DNA of 64,000 bases from DTU098 sp964498525 (GCA_964498525.1 CAZCGU010000015.1:17641-81640); one strand, 5' to 3'. Shown: positions 35,687-44,816, numbered from the stretch's first letter. The notes: a model not told the origin generated them from the sequence alone. Program-made: numbers and translations.

Positions 35687-37093
35687 TTAGTTTTCTCCGT
35701 CTGTGGCTGAATTAACCGCAGGCTTGTATAGCTTTTTAGCTGCTATTGTTCGCAGCAGGACCGCCAGCAGCGCTCCCAGGGCGAGGGTTACGCCCATGGC
35801 AGCCATGGTGTGGAAGTAGTACCAGAAAAGAAGATAACCGGTGGAAACTAAAATCGACAGAAGCATGAGCGGGAAGGCTACCTTCATAAATCCGATAAAG
35901 CTGATCTGAAGGCCCCTTTTTTCAGCAATACCGATTACCACAACGTTGGCGGAAGCTCCAACGATCGTCCCGTTGCCGCCAAGGCAAGCCCCCAGGGAAA
36001 GGGACCACCAGAAAAAGTTCAAGTCGGTGATTCCGCCAATCTGGCCCATATCCTGAATAAGCGGGATCATCGTGGCCACAAAGGGAATATTGTCAACAAA
36101 GGCAGAGGCGATGGCCGAAAGCCAGAGAATGAGCATACCAGTGGAAACAATATGGCCGCCGGTAACATCCAGGGCCCACCTGGCCACAGCCTCAATCACA
36201 CCGACTTCTTTCAGGGAGCCGACGACCACGAAAAGTCCGATAAAGAAAAATATGACGGGCCATTCCACGGCATGAAGGGCATGTTCCGGGTCCCGCCTGG
36301 TAACCAGGAGCAGCAGGCTGGCCCCGGAAAGGGCGACGACAGATGATTCCAGATTGATGTATTGGTGCAGGACAAAGCCAATTACGGTAAGGGACAACAC
36401 TACCAGGCATTGGCGCAAAAGCCGGGCATCTTTTATGGAATCCTTTTCGTTTAGTTTCATAACGCCGGCCTGCAGTTCCGGGCGCATAATTAAAGATTTA
36501 CGGTAGATCAGCTGCAGAAGAAAAGTTGTTAAAACGTAGATAACGACAATAACCGGCGTCAGATTTAGGATAAAATCCATGAAGCCCAGTCCGGTGGCGC
36601 TGCCGATCATTATATTGGGGGGGTCCCCAATAAGTGTTGCCGTGCCGCCGATATTGGAAGCGATAATTTCAGCAATTAAAAAAGGAAGCGGCGACATTTC
36701 AAGTTGCCTGGCAATCGCGATGGTAACCGGAACAATCAGAAGGACCGTTGTTACATTATCCAGAAAAGCCGATAATATCGCAGTGACGAGAGCCAGGGCC
36801 GAAATCAGCCTCATGGGATCGCCCCTGGAACCCTTGGCCGCCTTCACGGCCAGATATTCAAAAACACCGGTCTGCCTGGTAACCCCTACAATGATCATCA
36901 TACCCACCAGCAGGCCAATGGTGTTGAAATCTATGGCATAGACCGCTTTTTCCGAAGGAATAATCCCCAGGACGACCACAAGGGCTGCTCCTGCAAAAGC
37001 AGCCACCGTCCGGTGAACTTTTTCCGATACGATAATACCGTAAGTGACTAGAAATATTATAGTGGCTACAATCATCTGGCTGTTTCCAAGCAT
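35687..37093 (-). CDS. ArsB/NhaD/CitM-superfamily permease, second copy
   Basis: A 468-residue membrane protein closely similar along its length to the permease at 10472-11857: both share DFNTIGLLVGMMIIVG, GGTATLIGDPPNIMIGSAT, WPVIFFFIGLFVVVG and GGNGTI(I/V)GASAN. I chose the ATG at 37093, five bases after GGAGG; the frame extends four codons upstream to a TTG. The neighbouring downstream gene on the strand is a class II aldolase, again suggesting an organic anion substrate. The copies are diverged, so duplication is not recent. Confidence 0.85.
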   Translation of the reverse strand: MLGNSQMIVATIIFLVTYGIIVSEKVHRTVAAFAGAALVVVLGIIPSEKAVYAIDFNTIGLLVGMMIIVGVTRQTGVFEYLAVKAAKGSRGDPMRLISALALVTAILSAFLDNVTTVLLIVPVTIAIARQLEMSPLPFLIAEIIASNIGGTATLIGDPPNIMIGSATGLGFMDFILNLTPVIVVIYVLTTFLLQLIYRKSLIMRPELQAGVMKLNEKDSIKDARLLRQCLVVLSLTVIGFVLHQYINLESSVVALSGASLLLLVTRRDPEHALHAVEWPVIFFFIGLFVVVGSLKEVGVIEAVARWALDVTGGHIVSTGMLILWLSAIASAFVDNIPFVATMIPLIQDMGQIGGITDLNFFWWSLSLGACLGGNGTIVGASANVVVIGIAEKRGLQISFIGFMKVAFPLMLLSILVSTGYLLFWYYFHTMAAMGVTLALGALLAVLLRTIAAKKLYKPAVNSATDGEN

Positions 37094-37537
37094 AACATCC
37101 TCCAAAGATTACTCAATAAAACATAGTTCAATACTTAATTCTATTGCTAATAATAGTATTTATCAAGTTTTTTAAAATTAGTTTGAATATTGTAAACTAT
37201 TTGCAGGTTTCGCTAATTTTATGGCAGATGCAGGCAAGATCCGGAAAATAACCCTATTTAAGTTAGATCTAACAAGGCAAAACTTGGTGAACCTAAGATT
37301 TGGGCAACGGAAACGGGCTCCTAAACAAAAAGAAACCCAGGGCAGTTTCCGCTCAAGGGAGTGCTTCAAGTCAAAGGATCGCCGGGTTATTCAGCTGACA
37401 GACCTTTGCGTGCGGGATCCAGGTCCGGGATAACTTTGAAGCTGCCTGAAGTTGGCTTGAGCAGCCCGGTTGAATATAATATATTAAACTGGCCGCATTT
37501 TTAATGGCTCTGCAAGCCGCATTAAAAAAACAGGGGA
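37094..37537. other. Gene-free gap upstream of the second permease
   Basis: About 440 bases with no frame that has a ribosome site. It is AT-rich near 37105-37200, which probably contains the permease promoter on the minus strand. Confidence 0.4.
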
Positions 37538-37960
37538 ATGATCCCGTTGTTGGGGTTAAGTCAATCTGTTGCAATGAGGTGTTTTCATGCCCTTAAAAGG
37601 CCGGTTGGTGTTATTGATTCGGGGATAGGGGGGCTTTCAGTCATGAAGGAGGTACGCCGCTTGCTTCCGACTGAAGATCTTCTTTTTTTTGCTGATTCCG
37701 CACACTGTCCCAATGGCTTTAAACCACCCGGGATAATCCGCCCCCGGGCTTTTGCCAGCAGTGTTTTTTTACTTAAGAAGGGCGCCAAAATCCTGGTTGT
37801 CGCCGGTAATACCACTTTAATTGCCGCCCTGGATGCTTTGCGCCGGCGCTATGATTTACCCCTTATCGGTGTTGAGCCGACAAGTGGTGAACCCGGGGCA
37901 GTTGAACCAGTAGTAAGGCTGCTTTGTGGGGATCCCGGGGCTGTTGTGGGGCGAGTGTAA
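37538..37960 (+). pseudogene. Decayed glutamate racemase (murI) remnant
   Basis: The frame encodes the N-terminal half of a glutamate racemase-like protein: RPVGVIDSGIGGLSVMKEV, FFADSAHCPNG, KGAKILVVAGNT and DLPLIGVEP. Three faults suggest decay. The good start (GAGGTG then ATG at 37587) is in another frame and would have to shift within AAAAGG about four codons later. The first catalytic Cys of the ACNTA motif is Gly (codon 37805-37807). The protein stops after about 140 residues, losing the second half with the other catalytic Cys. A full copy is presumably elsewhere. Confidence 0.75.
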
Positions 37961-37987
37961 AACTTAAATGGTTTTAAGGTGCAAAAG

Positions 37988-38209
37988 TTATTTTTTAAAA
38001 CGATTGGCTTGAACCTGTTTTTGGTAGTTTTTCCTTTGTTGGGTTGGTTCTTCTTCCAGTCGGATAGTTTTAATCGCTTCATAAATTAGAACAGGCTGAC
38101 TATTCTCAATCCTTATCTTTAGATCGCCCCAGCCCAGCTCGCGGATAAATTTGATTAACTGTTTTTCCTTACTGCTCAAACAGTGGATAATCCCCAGTTC
38201 TTCCGGCAT
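37988..38209 (-). CDS. DUF2292 (YezD-like) small protein
   Basis: A 73-residue protein with the DUF2292 pattern: helix KEKQLIKFIRELGWGDLKIRIENSQPVLIYEAIKTIRL, then a basic tail. The family is small, cytoplasmic and of unknown function, often found near sulfur metabolism genes, although none are here. ATG with AGAGG upstream. Convergent with the murI remnant. Confidence 0.65.
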   Translation of the reverse strand: MPEELGIIHCLSSKEKQLIKFIRELGWGDLKIRIENSQPVLIYEAIKTIRLEEEPTQQRKNYQKQVQANRFKK

Positions 38210-38383
38210 AGTCCCAACCTCTCTCGTTAGTATCGATTAGTATTTACAGCAATCAAAAAACGGCGCTTTTTCACCTATAAGCCTAAATTATTAGTGTAAT
38301 TATTCTATGTTGAATTCGATAATCCTTCCGGAATGAGCAGGCGCGGGGTATCTTATTTAAAGAAATTAATAGCAGGTCCGGGT

Positions 38384-38557
38384 TTAAATTTCCCGCACAA
38401 TATCCCCCTGGGAGACCAGGGCGTAGGCGTTATTATACTGGACCAGATAGCAGTTTGAATTGATTCCGGCAATAACTTCTACAATTTTGCCCTTTAAAAG
38501 GCTGCCGTCCGGCAAACAAATTTCTACTTTATCACCGGGCTTATAATAGTTGTCCAT
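38384..38557 (-). CDS. Small SH3/KOW-like hypothetical protein (57 residues)
   Basis: A 57-residue frame with GGAGG six bases before its ATG. The sequence YYKPGDKVEICLPDGSLLKG then KIVEVIAGINSNCYLVQY looks like a small beta-barrel (KOW/SH3-like: hydrophobic strands, DG and G-K turns). No neighbour hints at its role. Too short for most gene finders, but the codon pattern and ribosome site are convincing. Confidence 0.6.
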   Translation of the reverse strand: MDNYYKPGDKVEICLPDGSLLKGKIVEVIAGINSNCYLVQYNNAYALVSQGDIVREI

Positions 38558-38692
38558 CAAAGTCCTCCGTATAAATTATTAGACATAAAATAATATTTAA
38601 AATTATTTTACAATTATATTGAAACCCGGGGTGTTTCATTGTAGAATTGGTTTGGTAAAGAATGCTTTGCTAAAGGGCAGGTGTGACAAACA

Positions 38693-38869
38693 GTGTATTG
38701 TAAGGATTGCGTTTATTTTAAACGGTGGAAATACTTTGATGCCGCCGCTTGCACCGGACCATCCGGAGATAAGACGGTGGGGGCGTTGAGCAAAGTATGC
38801 AAGGATTTTGTCCCCCGGGGACATTTTAGTGAATGGGGTGAGGAAACATGCAGCCCCACCTGCCGTTAA
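38693..38869 (+). CDS. Small cysteine-containing hypothetical protein (58 residues)
   Basis: GTG-started 58-residue frame with CKDCVYFKRW at the N-terminus, then CTGPSGD, VCKDFVPRG and CSPTCR. The spacing CxxCxxF...C...CxxF recalls small zinc- or metal-binding proteins common in clostridia. A G-rich segment (AAGGGCAGGTG) lies upstream, and a terminator follows 20 bases after the stop, supporting a real transcription unit. Function unknown. Confidence 0.55.
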   Translation: MYCKDCVYFKRWKYFDAAACTGPSGDKTVGALSKVCKDFVPRGHFSEWGEETCSPTCR

Positions 38870-38890
38870 AAAAACGAACTTGTTGTTTAC

Positions 38891-38914
38891 AGCCGGGACT
38901 GCCGGCTATTTTTT
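38891..38914 (+). terminator. Terminator after the small cysteine protein gene
   Basis: Stem AGCCGG / CCGGCT, then ATTTTTT. Confidence 0.75.
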
Positions 38915-39043
38915 ACGGGATCTATAAAACCGGCCAGCCCCCGGGGGGAGCGGCCGGCATAGCGTTTCTGCATGGCATATAATTTTAAGGAAAAGGGTGA
39001 ACCTTACCACCAACCGGTGAAAAATACCGGGGGTTAACAGCGA

Positions 39044-39976
39044 TTATGAACCCGGTGGAAACGGCTTATTCCCGTTCAGAAAACAGGAAAGGTGGCCGGC
39101 TATAAGGACCTTTTCCGCCCAATAACCATAAAAAGATTTTTCCCCGGGCAAAACGGGTTGCCCGCAGACCGTGCACTGGCGGTTTTCCTTCCCTGCTCCC
39201 AGAACAATACCTTCCACATTACAGGCAGACCAGGTTATAGTTGCGCTTTCTAAGGTGCTTTTCAGGGGCTTAACGGGTGTACACGCCGGGTGAAAGTATC
39301 GGCGAACCTTCCTGCCGGATTCCCGGCAGCGGTAGACGACGATAGGTGTGTAAGGGATAATTTTTTCCCCGCATTTATGACAGGAACGGGTGTGACTCCC
39401 ATTTCCCTTGAGTACATAACGGGTCTCGGCTGGTTTTTGCCGGACTTCACGATCCTTCAACAGGGCAAGACGCTTTTCATCGGCATATATCCATTTTTCC
39501 ACAGCTCTGTAGTAATCACGGTAATTGCGTTCAACAAGGCGGATGTAAGCTGGAAAACCCGCGGCAACAACCTGGCAGTGAAAAAGATGTTCGGCATGTT
39601 CATGGGCAAAGCCGTCTATTTTGCATATTTCCCAACTGTAATCATTTTCGTTCAACCAGTTATGAAACCTATGAAAAATATTTCCCGAGCATACATAAAA
39701 AAAGTCATCCTTTTCAACATGAGCCTTCAACATCATTTGAATTAACTGGGAACAAGCCTTTTCCTCCAGGCTAAAACCGTCGTCCCAGGTAAGCGGTATG
39801 GTAGATGAGAACACTTCACCGGTATCAAGACACGCAAGTACAATGACTTCTGAAAACGCCCTGCATCCGCCGCCGGCGTCTTCAACCTGCCACTCCCTCA
39901 ATAATTCGACCCCCTTGATCGTCTCCCCCGCGCCGACAGTTTTCAAACCTTTTAAAGGCGGGGAGTCTTTAGACAT
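39044..39976 (-). CDS. Hypothetical protein with two zinc-ribbon-like modules
   Basis: A 310-residue protein I do not recognise. The N-terminal 200 residues look like a mixed alpha/beta domain: a strand AFSEVIVLACLDTGEVFSST, later FYVCSGNIFHRFHNWL and a His-rich segment (GFAHEHAEHLFHC). The C-terminal part carries CHKCGEKIIPYTPIV with a later FHPAC, and CTVCGQPVLPGEKSF with a later HLSC: two C2HC-type treble-clef or ribbon sites. This suggests nucleic acid or protein binding. It lies 46 bases before a TSUP half-transporter on the same strand order, but no functional link is evident. Confidence 0.65.
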   Translation of the reverse strand: MSKDSPPLKGLKTVGAGETIKGVELLREWQVEDAGGGCRAFSEVIVLACLDTGEVFSSTIPLTWDDGFSLEEKACSQLIQMMLKAHVEKDDFFYVCSGNIFHRFHNWLNENDYSWEICKIDGFAHEHAEHLFHCQVVAAGFPAYIRLVERNYRDYYRAVEKWIYADEKRLALLKDREVRQKPAETRYVLKGNGSHTRSCHKCGEKIIPYTPIVVYRCRESGRKVRRYFHPACTPVKPLKSTLESATITWSACNVEGIVLGAGKENRQCTVCGQPVLPGEKSFYGYWAEKVLIAGHLSCFLNGNKPFPPGS

Positions 39977-40011
39977 GAGCTCCGGTAGGCCTGAAAGGCA
40001 CGGATAAAGAT

Positions 40012-40365
40012 TTATTTTTGGAAGAACATGCGGATAGCCAGGGCCACCAGGATTACTGCAAATATTTTGTTGAACACTTGATTAGAAACATACTCCACCA
40101 GTCTGGAACCAACCTGGGCGCCCAGGATACCCCCGAGCCCAAGGAAGATCCCCATGCGGTAATCCACGTGATTGAGTTTTCCATGGGCCAGCAGGGCAGA
40201 CATGCTAATTACCAGGATGGCCAGAAAGGAAGTTCCCACGGCCTTTTGAGCCGTAAAGCCAAGGTAAATTAACAGTGGAACCATGATAAAGCCGCCGCCC
40301 AGACCTGAAAAACTGGCGCCAATACCAACCAGTACGCCTAGACCAACCATTATAGCCGGATTCAT
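40012..40365 (-). CDS. TauE/SafE (TSUP) family half-size transporter
   Basis: A 117-residue membrane protein with four hydrophobic segments, equal to one repeat of the usual eight-segment TauE/SafE anion exporter. The hallmark GIGASFSGLGGGFIMVPLL is at about 14-32, followed by GTSFLAILVISMSALLAH. Starts and ends are clean (GGGAGGAG before ATG), so it is a real short protein, probably a homodimer, rather than a fragment. Family substrates are sulfite, sulfonates or other anions. Confidence 0.85.
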   Translation of the reverse strand: MNPAIMVGLGVLVGIGASFSGLGGGFIMVPLLIYLGFTAQKAVGTSFLAILVISMSALLAHGKLNHVDYRMGIFLGLGGILGAQVGSRLVEYVSNQVFNKIFAVILVALAIRMFFQK

Positions 40366-40596
40366 AGCTGCTCCTCCCAGGATATTATATCATGCATTCC
40401 TTGAACATATTTGATGCCGCTTATTGTTTGCAGGGATCAGGATCCGGCGCTTGCCGGACCAACATTATCATACCCCATAGCAGCGTTATATGGTACCATT
40501 TTAAGATAAATATAGGATTAGATAAATATATTTATTTAAAATACCCGGCGGCAAATTATGCTAGAATGGTAATAAGTTTGTAAATGAACTGCTAAG

Positions 40597-41718
40597 ATGA
40601 TAAACTATATTCGGGTGATGAAATTGAATCTTAACTGTGGTCTAATCGGCCTGCCCATGGTCGGCAAAACAACAATCTTTAATTTATTGACTGGCGCCGG
40701 CGCCCAAACATCAAATTTTTTAACCGGAAGGACGGAAACCAATGTTGGCGCGGCCAGGCTTCCCGACGAAAGGGTCGAATACTTAAGCGGCTTATACCAA
40801 CCCCGGAAAACAACTTACGCCCAAATCCAGTTCAGCGATGTTCCGGGGCTTGTGAGGGGGTCAAGCCAGGGAAAAGGAGTGGGAAACCAGTTTTTAAATG
40901 CCATTCGGAACGTGGATATGCTGACCCATGTTGTTCGCTCCTTTTTTAACCCGGATGTACCCCATGTGGATGATACCATTAATCCCTTGAGGGACATTGA
41001 GACCATCAACATGGAGCTTTTGTTTGCTGACATGGAAATCATCGAAAAAAGAATCGAGCGGATAAAGTCGGGTAAAAAGGTTAAAAAGGAAAACTTGCTT
41101 GAACTGGAAGTCCTGGATAAGTGTCTTTCAGCCCTGGAAAACGAAGTGTCCATTGGCAGGCTTGATTTGCTGCCCGAAGAAAAGCTTGCCCTGAAGAACT
41201 ACAGCTTTCTTACCGAGAAGCCCCTGATGCTGGTCATCAACACCGATGAAGAACAATTTAACGGGAAGCATTACCCCGGACGGGAAGAACTCCAGGCTTA
41301 TGCTACTGAAAGGGGACTCCCTGTCCTGGAGGTAAGTGGTAAAATTGAGATGGAAATATGTCAGCTTCCGGAGGGGGACAGGGAGTTGTTTCTATCCGAC
41401 CTGGGGATTACCCAATCCGGGATTGACCGCCTGGCCCGGGCTGCTTATGATTACCTGGGGTTGATTTCCTTTTTTACGGTGGGGGATGATGAGGTCAAGG
41501 CCTGGACTATCCTGAAGGGGACTGAAGCCAGGAAAGCGGCGGGCAAGATTCACTCGGATATTGAAAGGGGCTTTATCAAGGCGGAGGTAGTGAAGTACGA
41601 TGATCTGAAACAAATGGGTAGTATGGCCAGAGTGAAAGAAAAAGGCATGTTCCGTCTGGAAGGAAAGGAGTATCTGGTAGCCGACGGTGATGTTATCAAT
41701 TTCAGGTTTAATATTTAA
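40597..41718 (+). CDS. ychF: YchF, ribosome-binding ATPase of the Obg family
   Basis: A 373-residue P-loop ATPase conserved in most life and linked to ribosome and stress control. G1 is GLPMVGKTTIFNLL (about 17-30), G3 DVPGLVRGSSQGKG, a coiled-coil insertion (about 130-200), the ATP-selective NTDEE segment, and the C-terminal TGS domain (ISFFTVGDDEVKAWTI ... VADGDVINFRFNI). The start is uncertain: ATG 40597, ATG 40618 or TTG 40624; the last gives the usual N-terminus MNLNCGLIG. Confidence 0.93.
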   Translation: MINYIRVMKLNLNCGLIGLPMVGKTTIFNLLTGAGAQTSNFLTGRTETNVGAARLPDERVEYLSGLYQPRKTTYAQIQFSDVPGLVRGSSQGKGVGNQFLNAIRNVDMLTHVVRSFFNPDVPHVDDTINPLRDIETINMELLFADMEIIEKRIERIKSGKKVKKENLLELEVLDKCLSALENEVSIGRLDLLPEEKLALKNYSFLTEKPLMLVINTDEEQFNGKHYPGREELQAYATERGLPVLEVSGKIEMEICQLPEGDRELFLSDLGITQSGIDRLARAAYDYLGLISFFTVGDDEVKAWTILKGTEARKAAGKIHSDIERGFIKAEVVKYDDLKQMGSMARVKEKGMFRLEGKEYLVADGDVINFRFNI

Positions 41719-41754
41719 CTTTATAGGGCAACCGGGTAACATCACTACCGTTTT

Positions 41755-41778
41755 AAAGCCACCAAAGCGGTGGTTTTT
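41755..41778 (+). terminator. Terminator after ychF
   Basis: CCACC / GGTGG hairpin with flanking A and TTTTT. The following bases to 42105 form the upstream region of the glycosidase gene; I see no gene in them. Confidence 0.7.
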
Positions 41779-42104
41779 AACATTATAGAAAGTATTTGCA
41801 ACCCCGGCTGGCTGTGGAATGTTTTGACTTAGATCTTTATTGGGCAGTTTAAAAATTTCTAGTATTTCGATCCTGTAAATAGAACTAAAAAGGAACTGCG
41901 GACGTCATTTTATACAGGGGGTGGATGAATCTTATGCAGGGCAGAGCTTCTGGAACAGGTATAGAATCCGGGGTGTTTTCCCGTCGGCAAGCCGAATATG
42001 TAACCGAAGCCCGGTCCAATAACTGGTCAGCCAGTCGAATGATTGGGAAATGTTTACCACAATGATTTTGTCTGATCTTTTCGACATCTTGAGGGGGTAT
42101 CAAC

Positions 42105-44816
42105 TTGCGTTGTAAAGGTTTCGTAATTAAGTTTTGGAGAAACGTGATCCTTGCCGTCCTGGCGCTCAACCTGGCTTTGCCGTCCTGGGCCGGCGCTTAT
42201 CAGGAAATCAGCAAGATGACAAGTTCGGAAATCTTAAGCAGGGGAGCTGTTCTGCAAACCGTTGCCTTGCAAACCACAGAGGGCCCTTTAAATGTATACG
42301 TTCTGGAAATAGACTTGCAAGATCCCTATTTAAAGGTGGACACAATTATCGGGGCTGACGGTACTTTAAACAAGAACCAGACTGTCCTGGAAATGGCCGT
42401 GCGTACGGGCGCGGTAGCCGCTATAAACGGCGATTACTTCCAGATGAAGGAGAGTGGGAGGCCTATAGGCCTGGCCTATCAGGACGGCCGGCTGATAGGG
42501 AGTCCCGCCCTGCGCAGCGATATGTACGGCTTTGGACTGACCGGGGATAAAACAACGCTTCTGGAAATCTTTGAGTTTTTTGGGCAGGTTACCGCCGAAA
42601 ATCTAAAAAGCTTTCCCCTGTCCGGGATCAATAAGCCGGGCTATCTGTTTATGTCAAGTGATTCGTCTGATTGGGAGACCCTCAATCTGTACGATCCCAT
42701 GTGGGGCGCTACCAGCAGGGGAAAACTCCCGGATCTCACGGACGTAGTGGAAGCCGTTGTGAGCAAGGGGATTGTACAGGAAGTTCTGGTCGACCAGCCC
42801 GGAATACCGATACCTGAGGACGGATTTGTTCTTAAGGGACATGGGCAGGCTGCCAGTTTCATCCTGGAAAATCTGCCGGTGGGCTCCAGGGTAAGCTATA
42901 CATACTCGGTGCAGCCCCGGGGAGAGGAACTCCTGGCTGCCGTGGGAGGTCAGGCCCTTCTAGTGGAGGACGGGCGTCTCCCGGCCTATTTTACGCAAAA
43001 TATTGCCGGGAACAACGCCCGTACTGCCGTTGGAATTTCCGGGGATGGTAATACCCTTTACCTGGTAACTGTAGAAAAAGAGTCGGCATCCGACGGTACG
43101 GTGCTGAGCAGGGGTATGACCCAGGAAGAGCTGGCTGACTTTTTAATCTCCCTGGGTATCCGGCGTGCCGTCAACCTGGATGGTGGCGGTTCAACGACTC
43201 TGGCTGCCCGTCATCTGGGGGATACCGAATCCAGTTTAATTAACCGTCCCCAGGGCCTTTCCCAGCGTGCGGTGCCTGATGCCATCGGGCTCTTTTCCCT
43301 CGCTCCGGGGGGTGAATTAAAGGGTCTTAATGTAAGCGGCCCGGGTGTGATTCTTACCGGTACGCATGGAGAGTTTTCGGCCAGGGGTTTTGATGAATAT
43401 TATAACCCTTACCGGGTGGAACCGGCCCAGGTGGAATGGTCGGTTTCCCCCGACACAGCCGGAATCTTTCAAGGGAATGTTTTTATCCCCGGGACAGGTG
43501 GAAGCGCAACAATCACGGCCGGGTACAAGGGCGTGAGCAGCAAGTCAGCAATGCGGGTTATCGGTCCCGAGTCCCTGTCCAGTTTGTCGGTGGCGCCGGC
43601 TGCGTTGGATCTGGATTCGGGGCAGAGCGCCCAATTCCAGGTAAAGGTAAACACAAACTTCGGGGAAGTCTTTGACTTAAATGCCCGGGATTTAGAGTGG
43701 ACCCTGGACAACAGCGAATTGGGCCAAGTTGCAGAGGGCGAATTTACCGCCGCAATGGAAATATTCGGTTCGGGGGTTATCCAGGCCTCCTTCCAGGGAC
43801 TTACCGCAACCGTTCCGGTAACAGTACAGCCCCCTGGCCTGAAGCTGCAGGTTGAACCCGAAAAAGATTCTGAAATTACCATCGAAGCCGGAGTTCAGGT
43901 CCTTTTTCCCGCTGGGAGTGTTGCCGCTCCTGTTGAGTTAAGGCTGACAGCAATTGAGCCGCCGGCAGGTTTGCCCTCCGGCTGCCTGGCGCTGGGCGCA
44001 ATACAGATTGAGCCGGCGGTGGGTGAGGAGATAACAAGCCTGGAAATTCCCTGGCAGCTATACTGGCGGTACGATGCAGCTGCAATAGCCGGCCGTCCGG
44101 CAATCTGGTTGTGGGATGCCGCTGCTGCAAAGTGGCGGGAACAACCGGCAAATGCGGTTCCGGCAGATCAGGGTGAGGGGACTGTTAATGCCAGGCTTTG
44201 GGAATTTGGTCCAGTTATTCTGGTGGACGATCAGCGCTCCGAACCTTCCTTCAGTGATACCGGCAAGCACTGGGCTGATAAGGATATCCGCAGCCTGGCG
44301 GCCAGGGGGGTGGCCAACGGTTTCCCGGACGGGACCTTCGGCCCCGATCAGAGGGTAACAAGGGCGCAATTTGTATCCTTACTGGCGGGTGCCCTGCAAT
44401 GGCCGTCACCGGCAAGTACACCTGGCTTTAAAGATAAAATTCCGGCCTGGGCCGAGCCGGCAGTGGCTGCTGCGTTTTCCCGGGGAGTAATTACGGGTTA
44501 CCCCGATGGTACTTTTGCGCCGGAGGCCCGGATTACAAGATGTGAAATGGCGGTGATGCTCAGCCGGGCGCTGGGTCTGAAAGAAATAAAAGAACTTGAA
44601 ATACCCCATGGGCAGGACGAACTAGAGGCGCTGCCAAAGCCGGTGAAATATAAAGATTCCAACTCTGTTCCGGAATTTGCCCGGGATGACGTGGCCAAAG
44701 TCTCTGCAGCCGGACTGTTTCAGGGAAGTGACGGACTCTTCAGGCCGCTTGACGGGGCCACCCGGGCAGAAACAGCGGCAGTTGTTAACAGGCTGATTAG
44801 CTGGTGGGTAAAATAG
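42105..44816 (+). CDS. Surface phosphodiester glycosidase (NAGPA domain) with S-layer anchors
   Basis: A 903-residue exported protein. A signal peptide (about 1-35, ending AGA) leads to a NAGPA / phosphodiester glycosidase domain (about 50-395) with AAINGDYFQM and the signature AVNLDGGGSTTLA near 355-367. Then come Ig-like or BIG2-type beta domains (about 400-700) and three SLH repeats at the C-terminus (about 715-902), containing GVANGFPDGTFGPDQRVTRA and GVITGYPDGTFAPEARITR. The SLH repeats tether it to cell-wall polymer. NAGPA enzymes release sugars from phosphodiester bonds, so it may process wall or exopolysaccharide. TTG start after GAGGGGG. Confidence 0.9.
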   Translation: MRCKGFVIKFWRNVILAVLALNLALPSWAGAYQEISKMTSSEILSRGAVLQTVALQTTEGPLNVYVLEIDLQDPYLKVDTIIGADGTLNKNQTVLEMAVRTGAVAAINGDYFQMKESGRPIGLAYQDGRLIGSPALRSDMYGFGLTGDKTTLLEIFEFFGQVTAENLKSFPLSGINKPGYLFMSSDSSDWETLNLYDPMWGATSRGKLPDLTDVVEAVVSKGIVQEVLVDQPGIPIPEDGFVLKGHGQAASFILENLPVGSRVSYTYSVQPRGEELLAAVGGQALLVEDGRLPAYFTQNIAGNNARTAVGISGDGNTLYLVTVEKESASDGTVLSRGMTQEELADFLISLGIRRAVNLDGGGSTTLAARHLGDTESSLINRPQGLSQRAVPDAIGLFSLAPGGELKGLNVSGPGVILTGTHGEFSARGFDEYYNPYRVEPAQVEWSVSPDTAGIFQGNVFIPGTGGSATITAGYKGVSSKSAMRVIGPESLSSLSVAPAALDLDSGQSAQFQVKVNTNFGEVFDLNARDLEWTLDNSELGQVAEGEFTAAMEIFGSGVIQASFQGLTATVPVTVQPPGLKLQVEPEKDSEITIEAGVQVLFPAGSVAAPVELRLTAIEPPAGLPSGCLALGAIQIEPAVGEEITSLEIPWQLYWRYDAAAIAGRPAIWLWDAAAAKWREQPANAVPADQGEGTVNARLWEFGPVILVDDQRSEPSFSDTGKHWADKDIRSLAARGVANGFPDGTFGPDQRVTRAQFVSLLAGALQWPSPASTPGFKDKIPAWAEPAVAAAFSRGVITGYPDGTFAPEARITRCEMAVMLSRALGLKEIKELEIPHGQDELEALPKPVKYKDSNSVPEFARDDVAKVSAAGLFQGSDGLFRPLDGATRAETAAVVNRLISWWVK

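Noticed and set aside
35414..35710. Frames on both strands in the gap between the aldolase and second permease
   Set aside because: Neither has a ribosome site or a protein-like composition. The gap contains a CGGGAGCA / TGCTCCCG inverted repeat, too long-looped to call.
41779..42104. Possible riboswitch in the leader of the S-layer glycosidase gene
   Set aside because: I compared it mentally with c-di-GMP and c-di-AMP types; the conserved core sequences are absent.
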